NCBI GenBank assembly: GCA_036557185.1
Contig: DATBHZ010000066.1
Coordinates: 1-17,983, forward strand
Direction of reading: 5' to 3'
Length of the DNA stretch: 17,983 nucleotides
From: DATBHZ01 sp036557185
Lineage (GTDB): Bacteria; Actinomycetota; Acidimicrobiia; IMCC26256; JAENVU01
The notes under the pieces are model-generated. The model was not told where the DNA came from and did not search any database. It was given only the letters and a program-made list of their open reading frames with translations. Within the stretch, counting starts at the first letter, position 1. Each line of letters starts with the position of its first letter. The position numbers and the translations under genes were made by a program. Below are positions 1 to 7,200 of the stretch, in pieces.

Positions 1-252
1 GGAGGCCCCGGCGGCGGCCAGGCAATGCCCGACGGCACCGTCCCCTCCCCCGGCGGGTGGAATCGCTTCGCGATCGAGGTCGACGATCTCGAATCGATCG
101 TCACGAGCCTTCGCAAACACGGTGTGCACTTCCGCAACGACATCGTGACCGGCGTCGGTGGGAAGCAGACGCTCGTCGACGATCCGTCTGGCAACCCCGT
201 CGAGCTCTTCGAACCGACGATCGCCGAGGCACGCCTCTCCGACGCCCGCTGA
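1..252 (+). CDS. VOC/glyoxalase-superfamily protein, C-terminal part (5' end outside window)
   Basis: The frame is open from base 1, so the gene starts upstream of the window; the ATG at 25 is probably internal. The visible 83 residues form the last beta-alpha-beta repeat of a glyoxalase/bleomycin-resistance (VOC) fold: a strand-like FAIEVDDL, a helix (SIVTSLRKHGV), then the closing DPSGNPVELFEP signature. In this superfamily the Glu of the VELFEP strand is commonly a metal ligand. The Gly-Gly-Trp-Asn-Arg segment before the strand is typical of actinobacterial VOC proteins. The substrate cannot be predicted: the superfamily covers lactoylglutathione lyases, dioxygenases and resistance proteins. 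The next gene is convergent, 33 bp downstream. Confidence 0.8.
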   Translation, partial: GGPGGGQAMPDGTVPSPGGWNRFAIEVDDLESIVTSLRKHGVHFRNDIVTGVGGKQTLVDDPSGNPVELFEPTIAEARLSDAR

Positions 253-285
253 CTCGCGCCCCGCGGCTCACGCGCCCGAGCTCGT

Positions 286-834
286 TCAGAAGATGAACGG
301 CAACAGCATCTTGGTCGAGCGCTTGTACGCCGGGTAGGTCTCGGGAAACCGCTCGGTCATATTCCGCTCCTCGACCGTTGCGCTGTAGAGGAAGTAGGCC
401 CCGAGCAGAGCAACCGCGATCATCCATGACCAATCCAGCGCTAACGCAGTGCCGAAGCCGGCGATCAGGATCCCTGAGTAAATGGGGTGGCGGACCAGGT
501 GGTATGGGCCGCTGGTGACCAGGTCGGGCTCATCTTTCTGCGTCATGGGGGCACCCCAGTTGTCACCGATGTGCACGCGGGCCCAGATAGCGAATCCCAA
601 CCCGAGAACCAAGAGGGCCAGACCGGCGCCAGCGCGCCATGGACCCGCGTTCGGATCGTCACCCCGGAAGGCTCCCAAGCGGATCAAGACGACGACGACA
701 ACAGCGATCATCACTCTGATGCGCAGTTGGCGTGACCACGCGAGGCGGCCCTGCTTCGCGGAGAAGGCGGCCGCGAGCCAGTACAGCCAGAACGCCCCCC
801 AACCAACGGCGAAGACGAGCTCGACCGCAGACAT
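286..834 (-). CDS. Isoprenylcysteine carboxyl methyltransferase (ICMT)-like integral membrane protein
   Basis: 182-residue membrane protein with hydrophobic segments near residues 5-23, 40-53, 67-84, 119-131 and 137-150. The C-terminal half carries the ICMT/PEMT-type SAM-binding signature: GPYHLVRHPIY (109-119), then EERNM (155-159) and a Tyr-x-x-Tyr-Lys near the end. Bacterial members methylate small molecules or lipids; the substrate here is unknown. The frame is open further upstream into the tRNA gene at 897-970, so I chose the internal ATG at 834, where the first hydrophobic helix begins. No strong ribosome binding site precedes it. The gene lies 62 bp behind a co-directional tRNA-Val and may be read from the tRNA promoter. 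Confidence 0.85.
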   Translation of the reverse strand: MSAVELVFAVGWGAFWLYWLAAAFSAKQGRLAWSRQLRIRVMIAVVVVVLIRLGAFRGDDPNAGPWRAGAGLALLVLGLGFAIWARVHIGDNWGAPMTQKDEPDLVTSGPYHLVRHPIYSGILIAGFGTALALDWSWMIAVALLGAYFLYSATVEERNMTERFPETYPAYKRSTKMLLPFIF

Positions 835-896
835 CGTCAAGCAGACTGCCACCGTGTCTTGCGGCAAGCTCGACGGGGCCCGTTCGCCGACCGGGG

Positions 897-970
897 TGGG
901 CGCTGAGGGACTCGAACCCCCGACCACCGCCTTGTAAGGGCGGCGCTCTGACCAGCTGAGCTAAGCGCCC
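897..970 (-). tRNA. tRNA-Val (anticodon UAC)
   Basis: A full cloverleaf can be drawn on the minus strand: acceptor GGGCGCT/AGCGCCC, D stem GCTC/GAGC, anticodon stem CCGCC/GGCGG enclosing loop CTTACAA, and T arm GGGGG-TTCGAGT-CCCTC with one G-T pair. The anticodon is TAC (plus-strand 934-936), reading the valine codon GUA. The discriminator base is A. The 3' CCA is not encoded, as is common in actinobacteria, so it must be added by tRNA nucleotidyltransferase. Confidence 0.97.
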
Positions 971-1118
971 GAGGCTGGACGAGGGTAGTCGTCGCAACGA
1001 GACGCGGCGGTTGTCGCCGGCGGGCCGAGGCTCGGCTGGAGGCCGGGGAGACGGGGGGACACTCCCCGACCTCGCACCTCGTCTCCGTCACCTCGGCCCG
1101 CCCCTGGCGAACCATGCG

Positions 1119-1159
1119 AGACGGCTGCGCGCCCTCCTCCGCGGGCGCGCAGCCCGTCT
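1119..1159 (-). terminator. Strong hairpin at the 3' end of whiB7
   Basis: The minus-strand transcript leaves the whiB7 stop codon straight into a 16-bp stem with one bulged base (arms 1143-1159 and 1119-1134, loop of 8 nt). No U-tract follows, so it is a non-canonical actinobacterial-type terminator or a 3' stabilising hairpin. It separates whiB7 from the downstream tRNA-Val. Confidence 0.6.
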
Positions 1160-1499
1160 ACGCGGTCTTCTGCTCCCGCACGTCCTGTACCCGGATCACC
1201 GGGGACAGCACCGTGGGAGGTGCGACCTTGGGCGGTCTGCCGCGCTTGCGCTTCTGCGCCAGCACGCGCCCGTTGGCGAGGAGCTCGCCGCCCCAGACGC
1301 CCCACGGCTCACGTCGTGCAATCGCCGCGTCGAGGCACTCTGTGCGCACCTCGCACTCCCGGCAGAAGCCCTTGGCGCGCGCGATGTCGTCGAGCTGCTC
1401 GGAGAAGAACAGGTCGACCAGCGCGGCAGAGCCGTCACGGCAGCGCGCCTGGTCACGCCAAGCCTCTGCGTCCGTCGCTTCGAATTGGAGTGCGAACAT
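1158..1499 (-). CDS. whiB7: WhiB7-type iron-sulfur transcriptional regulator
   Basis: 113-residue WhiB-family protein. The four cluster-binding cysteines are C20, C46, C49 and C55 (C-x2-C-x5-C spacing for the last three), followed by the GVWGG turn at 67-71, which in the family contacts the principal sigma factor. The EPWGVWGGE context and the C-terminal AT-hook RGRP (86-89) in a Lys/Arg-rich tail are hallmarks of the WhiB7/WblC subgroup. That subgroup activates intrinsic antibiotic-resistance genes when translation is inhibited. The ATG at 1499 has an AAGGGG ribosome binding site about 8 nt upstream. The leader carries an upstream ORF and a terminator, consistent with WhiB7 regulation by attenuation in mycobacteria and Streptomyces. 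The WhiB assignment is near certain; the WhiB7 subgroup is very likely. Confidence 0.9.
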   Translation of the reverse strand: MFALQFEATDAEAWRDQARCRDGSAALVDLFFSEQLDDIARAKGFCRECEVRTECLDAAIARREPWGVWGGELLANGRVLAQKRKRGRPPKVAPPTVLSPVIRVQDVREQKTA

Positions 1500-1591
1500 C
1501 TGGCTTCCCCTTCATCGTTCCTGGCTGGTCTGGTCTGCGGGTCTTCTGCTCGGTCGGTGGTGGGCTGGCGGTCGGTTGGCGGCGTGGTTCC

Positions 1592-1628
1592 GGAAAACAG
1601 AAAGGCCGCCGGGTTCGCCCCGGCGGCC
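1592..1628 (-). terminator. Intrinsic terminator in the whiB7 leader (putative attenuator)
   Basis: On the minus strand a perfect 10-bp GC stem (GGCCGCCGGG with CCCGGCGGCC; plus-strand arms 1619-1628 and 1604-1613, loop 1614-1618) is followed at once by the T-rich tract TTTCTGTTTTCC (1592-1603). This is the only textbook intrinsic terminator I found in the window. It sits about 105 nt upstream of the whiB7 start and 29 bp downstream of the stop codon of a small upstream ORF. It would end transcripts before whiB7 unless it is disrupted. It would also stop read-through from the inositol-phosphatase operon, which has no visible terminator of its own. Confidence 0.85.
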
Positions 1629-1656
1629 TGGTGAGTGTCTTGCGGTAGCGGGTCTG

Positions 1657-1836
1657 CTACGGCGAGGTCACGAGGGGCCGGGGCCGGGGCTTCGCGTCGA
1701 TCGCGTTCGTCGTCACGAGGGCAAACGACCACGAAGCCGGGGTCGGCATGGCGTACGACCCGAGCACCGAGAGAAGTGTCCGGACGCGCGCGACACCGCG
1801 GGCTGCCAGATGCTGGCGCTCGAAGTGACAATGCAT
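1657..1836 (-). CDS. Upstream ORF in the whiB7 leader (59-residue leader peptide)
   Basis: The ATG at 1836 has a GAGAGG motif about 11 nt upstream, and the frame runs 59 codons to TAG at 1657, just before the attenuator hairpin. The peptide resembles no family I know. Near its end it has a KPRPRP run (residues 49-54) encoded by CCC CGG CCC CGG. That stretch contains two overlapping copies of CCCCGGC (plus-strand 1677-1683 and 1683-1689), each complementary to GCCGGGG in the first arm of the terminator (1618-1624). A ribosome translating this run would hide the complement and let the terminator fold; a ribosome stalled earlier would expose it. Translation is inferred from context, so the gene call is moderate. 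The ATG overlaps a second ATG (ATGCATTG), which is out of frame. Confidence 0.55.
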   Translation of the reverse strand: MHCHFERQHLAARGVARVRTLLSVLGSYAMPTPASWSFALVTTNAIDAKPRPRPLVTSP

Positions 1837-1890
1837 CGTCGACGGGTCCTCTCGGAGTTGCTCTTTGGTACTGCCGGATCTCTGCGCCCC

Positions 1891-1929
1891 ATGCAATCAG
1901 ACGGCTGCTCGGGGCGTCAAACGATTATC
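1891..1929 (-). promoter_or_regulatory. Putative whiB7 promoter with AT-rich element
   Basis: On the minus strand TTGACG (plus 1915-1920) is followed after 18 bp by TTGCAT (1891-1896), preceded by TGA, which would make it an extended -10. Directly upstream of the -35 box is the AT-rich stretch GATAATCGT (1921-1929), conspicuous in this GC-rich DNA. WhiB7 proteins are known to use their AT-hook on AT-rich DNA next to the -35 box, so autoregulation is plausible. The predicted leader is about 385 nt. The promoter starts only about 10 bp after the stop codon of the upstream phosphatase gene. The -10 box is imperfect. Confidence 0.5.
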
Positions 1930-1939
1930 GCACTCCGGC

Positions 1940-2743
1940 TCACGAGAGTTGAGGATCGGCCGCCGATTCCTCCGCGAGGCGCACGATCTCGGCCCGGACG
2001 GCAGGCGTCCCCGCGGCGATGTTGCCCGAGGAGAGCCACGCCTCGGGGTCGGCAGCCCAGTCCGTGACGACCCCGCCGGCCTCCCGGACGAGCAGGGCCC
2101 CGGCGGCCACGTCCCACGGGCCCAGCGACAGCTCGAAGAACCCGTCGAAGACACCTGCCGCGGTCCAGGCGAGATCCAGGCTCGCGGCCCCCGCTCGCCG
2201 GAGATCCTCGAACGAGCCGAACGCGGCGCGGAACATGGCGAGGTAGCGCGGCGTCAGCTCCTTGTGCCGGAACGGGAAGCCGGTGGCCACGATCGCCCCC
2301 GAGGGTGGACGCTCGCTCACCTCGATCGGCGTGCCGTTGCAGAAGGCGCCGCCGCCGAGCACCGCGCGATACGTCTCGTCGAGCAGCGGCGCGTGGACGA
2401 CACCAACGATCGGTGCGCCGTCGCGCACGAGCGCCACCGACACGCCGACCGCGCGGAACCGGTGCAGGAAGTTCGTGGTGCCGTCGAGCGGATCGACGAC
2501 CCACTCGAGGGACGATCGCACACCTCCGCTCTCCTCGCCGAAGAACGGGATCTCCGGCGTCTCCTGCGCGAGCAGATCCCGAATGGCGGTCTCGCTGGCG
2601 GTGTCGACGTCGCTCACCCAGTCGCCCGGCGCCTTCTCCTGCACGTTGCCGGCGGCGCCGAAGTGGGCCTCGACGATCGCGCCTCCGGCGAGGGCTGCGC
2701 GCTCCGCGAGCGCTCCGAGCCTCTCGAGATCCAGGTCGCTCAC
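1940..2743 (-). CDS. Inositol monophosphatase family protein (IMPase-like)
   Basis: 267-residue Mg-dependent phosphatase of the IMPase/FIG superfamily. The metal-binding motifs are complete: GEE with E70, DPLDGTTN with D84 and D87, and the C-terminal WD motif with D211 in a PWDVAAG..EAGG context. The N-terminal DWVSDVDTASE loop (41-51) is also typical. Likely substrates are inositol-1-phosphate or related sugar phosphates such as histidinol phosphate; the sequence does not decide. The GTG start at 2743 overlaps the upstream stop codon as GTGA, implying translational coupling to the paralogous phosphatase before it. The frame continues upstream of 2743, but that part overlaps the previous gene. 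It is the last gene of the operon starting at 4189. Confidence 0.93.
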   Translation of the reverse strand: MSDLDLERLGALAERAALAGGAIVEAHFGAAGNVQEKAPGDWVSDVDTASETAIRDLLAQETPEIPFFGEESGGVRSSLEWVVDPLDGTTNFLHRFRAVGVSVALVRDGAPIVGVVHAPLLDETYRAVLGGGAFCNGTPIEVSERPPSGAIVATGFPFRHKELTPRYLAMFRAAFGSFEDLRRAGAASLDLAWTAAGVFDGFFELSLGPWDVAAGALLVREAGGVVTDWAADPEAWLSSGNIAAGTPAVRAEIVRLAEESAADPQLS

Positions 2744-3483
2744 ACGATCGCCGCGCGCAGGCCGTCGGCGAGCATCGGTGTCGCCGCGCAGAGCAGCTGC
2801 CGGCGCGCGCTCGGATCCGCAACCGCGAGCGGCCTGCCGCCGACGTCCGCCACCGTCGCTCCCGCCTCCTGGCAGATGAGCACCGACGCGAGGTAGTCCC
2901 AGGGGGCGTGGATGCTGCCTCCGTCCACGTACCCGTCCAGCGCTCCGCAGGCAACGTCGCACAGTGCCAACGCGCAGGAGCCGAACGCGCGGAACTGCTT
3001 CCATGCCAGGACGCGGCTCGGGAAGGTTGAGAGCGCGACCACGGCATCCTCGACGCGCTCGACGGTCGACACGTGGATCCGCTCACCCTCGCGACGCGCC
3101 CCGTCGCCGCGCACGGCGGTCCACGAGCAACCAGTCGCTTGGTTGACCACGAGCGCCGCGAGCGGGCCCGACCGGTCCATCGCGCACAGCGCCGTGGCCC
3201 AGTACGGGATGTCGCGGACTGCGTTGCTCGAGCCGTCGATCGGGTCCATGACGATGATCACGTCACCGTCCGAGCCCTCGGACACGCCCGATTCCTCGCT
3301 CACGACCGTCAGGTGACGGCCGGCCAACACGCGAAGCGCTGCCTCGTCCGCGATCAGATCGATCGCGTACTGACCCTCACGCCTGGTGCGTGCGCGGCGC
3401 TCGACGCCCTGGACGGCGATGAGCGCGTCGTTGATCGCCGAGGCAGTCTTCTGGAACAGCGCGATCAGCGCGTCGGGCTCCAC
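2740..3483 (-). CDS. Inositol monophosphatase family protein, divergent paralogue
   Basis: 247-residue IMPase-superfamily protein. It has the SEESG loop (E63 as metal ligand), DPIDGSSN (D80, D83) and PWDYLAS (D196) followed by EAGA. The sequence is strongly diverged from its neighbour, and DPIDGSSNAVRDIPYW replaces the more usual TTNFxHxxP. That suggests a different phosphate ester as substrate. The GTG start at 3483 overlaps the preceding TAG stop (TAGTG), so the two are probably translationally coupled. A longer frame to 3525 exists but would run into the preceding gene. Two adjacent, overlapping IMPases of different sequence imply two separate activities expressed at a fixed ratio. Confidence 0.9.
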   Translation of the reverse strand: MEPDALIALFQKTASAINDALIAVQGVERRARTRREGQYAIDLIADEAALRVLAGRHLTVVSEESGVSEGSDGDVIIVMDPIDGSSNAVRDIPYWATALCAMDRSGPLAALVVNQATGCSWTAVRGDGARREGERIHVSTVERVEDAVVALSTFPSRVLAWKQFRAFGSCALALCDVACGALDGYVDGGSIHAPWDYLASVLICQEAGATVADVGGRPLAVADPSARRQLLCAATPMLADGLRAAIV

Positions 3484-3899
3484 TAGGTCGCCGCGGACCG
3501 CAGGTCGTATCCGACGACGACCCAATCCTCGTGACGCCGGCGCAGCAGCACGCGGTTCTCGACCGTCGTCCCGTCTCTCAGCGTCAGTCGCGTATAGATC
3601 CGTGCGCTGTCACCGACGACGGTCTCTTCGCGCACGGCCGCGTGTGCCATGAGATGCCCGAGTTGCCCCTGCGCGTGGTACGCCTCACGCTTGGCCGCGA
3701 CATAGTCGCCGCGGTTCAGTCCGTCGTGGAGCTCGTCACCGGAGAGCTTGTAGACCACTTCGAAGTCGAGACGGTCCCACGCGTGCTCGTAGCCGATCGC
3801 CACGTCGGCGGGTGATGGGCCGGAATCGCGCGCCACCGCGACAATCATCGCGATGACCAGCGCGACGACGAGCACACCGACGACGATCAGGATCGCCAT
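3483..3899 (-). CDS. Membrane-anchored small protein, NTF2/DUF4878-like fold possible
   Basis: 138 residues. An N-terminal hydrophobic helix (about 2-23) acts as signal anchor, followed by an extracytoplasmic-looking domain of about 110 residues. The AIGYEHAWDRLDFEVVYKLSGDEL start and the alternating strands at the end (ARIYTRLTLRDG, ENRVLLRRRHEDWVVVGYDL) resemble the cone-shaped NTF2-like fold of lipoprotein-type DUF4878 domains, but this is fold intuition, not a confirmed match. No catalytic residues are evident. The ATG at 3899 lies 13 nt inside the preceding carbinolamine dehydratase gene, and the stop overlaps the next gene by 1 nt, so it is firmly part of the operon. Function unknown. 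Confidence 0.8.
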   Translation of the reverse strand: MAILIVVGVLVVALVIAMIVAVARDSGPSPADVAIGYEHAWDRLDFEVVYKLSGDELHDGLNRGDYVAAKREAYHAQGQLGHLMAHAAVREETVVGDSARIYTRLTLRDGTTVENRVLLRRRHEDWVVVGYDLRSAAT

Positions 3900-4189
3900 G
3901 GTGCGGTCTCGTCGATCTCGCGTGCGAGCGCGAAGTCGAGGCTCGTGAGGCCCCCTGCGTCGTGGGTACTGAGCCTCACGGACAGCGTTCGCCAGCGGAT
4001 GTCGATGTCGGGATGGTGATTGGCACGCTCGGCGAGGAACCCGATGCGAACGACGAAGGCGATCGCGTCGGGGAACGACGGGCAGACGAAGTCCTTCGTG
4101 ATCTCGTCACCGTCGCGGGCCCACGCGTCGAGCGTCGCGAGCTCGGACGCGATCGCGGCGTCGTCCATAGGCTCGGGCCGAGGGCTCAC
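3887..4189 (-). CDS. Pterin-4a-carbinolamine dehydratase (4a-hydroxytetrahydrobiopterin dehydratase)
   Basis: 100-residue PCD/DCoH-family protein. The signature ANHHPDIDIRW (57-67) with H58, H59 and P60, then STHDAGGLTSLDF with H76, gives the three-histidine active site of the family. The known reaction dehydrates 4a-hydroxy-tetrahydropterin, recycling the cofactor of aromatic amino acid hydroxylases; many bacteria have it for unclear purposes. It is the first gene of a four-gene minus-strand operon, overlapping the next gene by 13 nt. The GTG at 4189 is preceded by CAGAAT, six nt away, which could be a -10 box of a leaderless mRNA. The ATG at 4168 (residue 8) is an equally reasonable start and matches the usual family length better. 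Confidence 0.9.
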   Translation of the reverse strand: MSPRPEPMDDAAIASELATLDAWARDGDEITKDFVCPSFPDAIAFVVRIGFLAERANHHPDIDIRWRTLSVRLSTHDAGGLTSLDFALAREIDETAPWRS

Positions 4190-4285
4190 CTCTCCATTCT
4201 GCTCGACCGGGCCGCCTGTCCCCTACCGAGCGGAGGGAAGACCGAGGCTCCGGGATTCAGCTGCTTCGCTGTCACAGCCTGTCGG

Positions 4286-4291
4286 TAGCAT
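4286..4291 (+). promoter_or_regulatory. Candidate -10 box for a leaderless cyclase transcript
   Basis: TAGCAT ends 6 nt before the ATG at 4298, so a transcript would begin at or next to the start codon. No ribosome binding site precedes that ATG. The GGTAGC(A/G)T context recurs before the dehydrogenase gene at 14315. I see no convincing -35 box. Confidence 0.45.
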
Positions 4292-4297
4292 CTTCGA

Positions 4298-7200
4298 ATG
4301 ACCTGCTCGTCCTGCGGTGAGAGCGTTCCCGCGGACGCGCGGTTCTGCCCCTCCTGTGGCCACACGGTGGTGACCCGGCCGGACGAGCGCCGGGTGGCGA
4401 CCGTGCTGTTCGCCGATCTCGTCGGGTTCACGACGTTGTCGGAGAATGCCGACCCCGAGCGCGTCAAGAACCTCGTCGACCGCACGTTCGCGGAGCTGGC
4501 GACGGACGTCACCGCGTTCGGGGGCCACGTCGACAAGGTCATCGGCGACGCGCTGGTCGCGATCTTCGGCGCTCCGGTCGCCCACGAGGACGACGCCGAG
4601 CGTGCGGTGCGCGCTGCCCTCCAGATGCACGCGCACCTTGCGGAGCTCGCGGCGGAGACCGGGTCGGCCGCGCAGATGCGGATCGGCATCAACACCGGCG
4701 AGGTGCTGGTGGGCGCCCTGCGCGCCGGCGGCGACTACACCGCGATGGGCGACGTCGTGAACGTCGCGAGCCGCCTCCAGGAGCTGGCGTCTCCGGGCCA
4801 GGTCGTGGTGGGGGCACCGACGCGTCTGGCCGTGCGCGGAGTGCAATTCGAGGCACTCGGGCCGGTCACGGTCAAGGGTCGTGAGGAGCCGGTGGAGGCG
4901 TACCGGGCGATCGAGGCGGTCACGCTCCCCGGGGGTCGCGGCGGCGAGCACCGCACCGCGCTCATCGGTCGCGACGCCGAGCTCGCAATGCTGCTGGCCG
5001 CGCTCGAGCACACGATCGCGCACAACCGCGCGAATCTCGCCCTGCTCGTGGGCGAGGCCGGCGTCGGGAAGACGCGCTTGGCAACCGAGCTCGGGGACGC
5101 TGCCGAGTGCAACTACCAGGCGCGCGTGCTCGTCGGGCATTGCCTCCCATACGGCGAGAGCAACGTGTGGTGGCCCATCGGCTCGATGCTCGAGGAGGCG
5201 ACAGGGATCTCGAGCACGGACGACAACACCGCCGCCGCCGAGTGCGCGCGGCGCGCAGTCCACGCCACGCTGGGGCTCGACCCGAAGGATCCCGAGATCG
5301 GCCGCATCGCCGACGGTCTGCTCTATCTGAGCGGTCGTCGAACTCCCTCCGAGGGCGTGGATCCCACGCGCGCACGTGAAGACGCGTTGCGCGCGGCGGC
5401 CGCGTTCATGTCGGGCCTCGCCGACGAGCAGCCGCTCGTGATCGGCCTCTCCGACATCCAGTGGGCCGACGATGCGCTCCTCGCGTTCCTCCCACGTCTG
5501 CTCGAGCGACTCGCAGGGCAGCCCGTGATGCTCGTCGCGTCGACACGACCGGACGCCGCCTCCCAGTGGACGCCCCCACCGGGCCGGCACAACACGCTGC
5601 AGCTGAACCTCGATCCTCTCGGGAGCGACGCCGCCGCCGAGCTGCTCGACGCGCTCCTGCCCGACACGCCGGCGCATCTCCGCGACGCACTGCGCGACCG
5701 CAGTGGCGGGAACCCGTTCTTCATCGAGGAGCTCGTTGCGATCGTGACCGATCCATCCGACGCGAGGAGCGCGGCGCGTGAGCTCCCCGCGACGCTCCAG
5801 GGCCTGGTGTCCGCACGGCTGGACCGTCTCGACCTGACACATCGAGCCGTGCTCGAGGATGCCGCCGTCATCGGTACGAGCGGCCCGATCAAGCTCGTCC
5901 GCGTGCTCGGCGACGATCATGCCGACGAGCTCGACGCAGCTCTGGCCTCCCTGGTCGCCGACGACCTCCTGATGGTGAGCGACGACCAATTCCGGTTCCG
6001 GAGCCAGATCGCGCGCGAGGTCGCATACGCCACGCTGACCAAGGCCGAGCGTGCGCGCCGTCACGGAAAGCTGGCGCGCGCGTTGGCCGAGGACGCCGAG
6101 CGCGAGGGCCGGGTCGACGAGGTGATCGACCAGGTGGCGTACCACTTCGACCTCGCGACCTCCCTGTACGGCGAGCTGAGCCCCGACATGCACGCCCCGG
6201 AGGGGATGTACGCCGGAGCCGTCCGCTTCCTCGAACGCGCGGCGACCCGCGCGGAGGAGAGCGAGGACTGGAAGCGCGCCGACGTGTATCTCACGCACGC
6301 GATCACGCTGCACGCTGCTGCGCACATGGGTGACGGGCGGGTGCTGCGAATCGCGCGGGCCCGCGCGCGTGCAGAGCTGCGCGACTTGGTGGGCGCCAAC
6401 GAGGATCTCAACACGATCTTCGCGACGTATTCCGACGCGGACGACGACCCGCGTCTCTTCGCCGAAGCGCTCACGGTGCTCGCAGACGTCGAGTACAAGG
6501 AGGGCAACCTCAATGGCTCGACGCAGACGTTCGCACGCGCGGTCGAACGCTGGCGCGAGCTGGACGACCAACGTGGCCTGGCCGACGCGCTGCGCCGTGG
6601 TGGGCTCGCGGCGATCTTCCGCGGCTCCTACGACCAAGCGTGCGAGGTGCTCGACGAGGCGCTGCAGATCTTCCGATCGATCGAGGACCGCCGAGGTGAG
6701 GCCTGGGCGCTGCAGAACCTTGCGTGGGCCGCGTTCTCCTCGGGCCGGTACTCCGAGGCGGAGGTGCAACTCGACGCGTCCGCCGCGTTGTTCGGCGATC
6801 TCGGCGACTGGGGCGGTGTCAGCTGGGCGCTCGGTCTGCTCGCCTGGGTTCGCTACACGCAAGGCAACATCACGGAGGCGGCCTCTCTCGCCGAACGCAC
6901 GCTGCGCGAGGCGGACGAGCTCGGCAACCGATGGGCCGGCGCGATGATGCGGGTCCTTCTCGCGAACCTGCACGTCTGGCAGGGACGCGCGACCAAGTCA
7001 CTCGAGCTCGCCGTCGAGGCGCAGGCCACGTTCGTCGAGCTCGGCGACAGCTGGGGCGAGACACAGGCGATCTCGCCGCAGGCAACGGCGCTCAACGTGC
7101 TGGGCCGGTTCGCCGAATCCGACCAGGCGGTCGACGCGCTCGCGAACGTCGCGACCAGGCTCGACGACGTGCTGTTGAGCCAGCTCCCGATGCTCCAGCG

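Noticed and set aside
286..927. Start of the ICMT-like gene at 927
   Set aside because: This would place the first 31 codons partly inside the tRNA-Val gene; that stretch is non-hydrophobic and unlike the family, and the ATG at 834 fits the first membrane helix.
897..970. tRNA gene as an integration (att) site
   Set aside because: No integrase, no direct repeat of the tRNA 3' end elsewhere in the window, and no change in gene character around it.
1024..1086. Several nested hairpins between tRNA-Val and whiB7 (GCCGAG/CTCGGC at 1024-1036, CGGGGAG/CTCCCCG at 1044-1068, GGAGACG/CGTCTCC at 1047-1086)
   Set aside because: Such pairings are expected by chance in DNA this GC-rich, they are mutually exclusive, and none has a T-tract or a known riboswitch consensus. 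I do not call an RNA gene.
1604..1628. The leader terminator as a terminator for a plus-strand transcript
   Set aside because: The T-tract is only on the minus-strand side and there is no plus-strand gene ending nearby.
4223..6973. A 916-codon open frame on the minus strand opposite the cyclase-ATPase gene
   Set aside because: It is the antisense shadow of a GC-rich gene. The translation is Arg/Val/His-rich low-complexity sequence without any motif, whereas the plus-strand frame has complete catalytic motifs.
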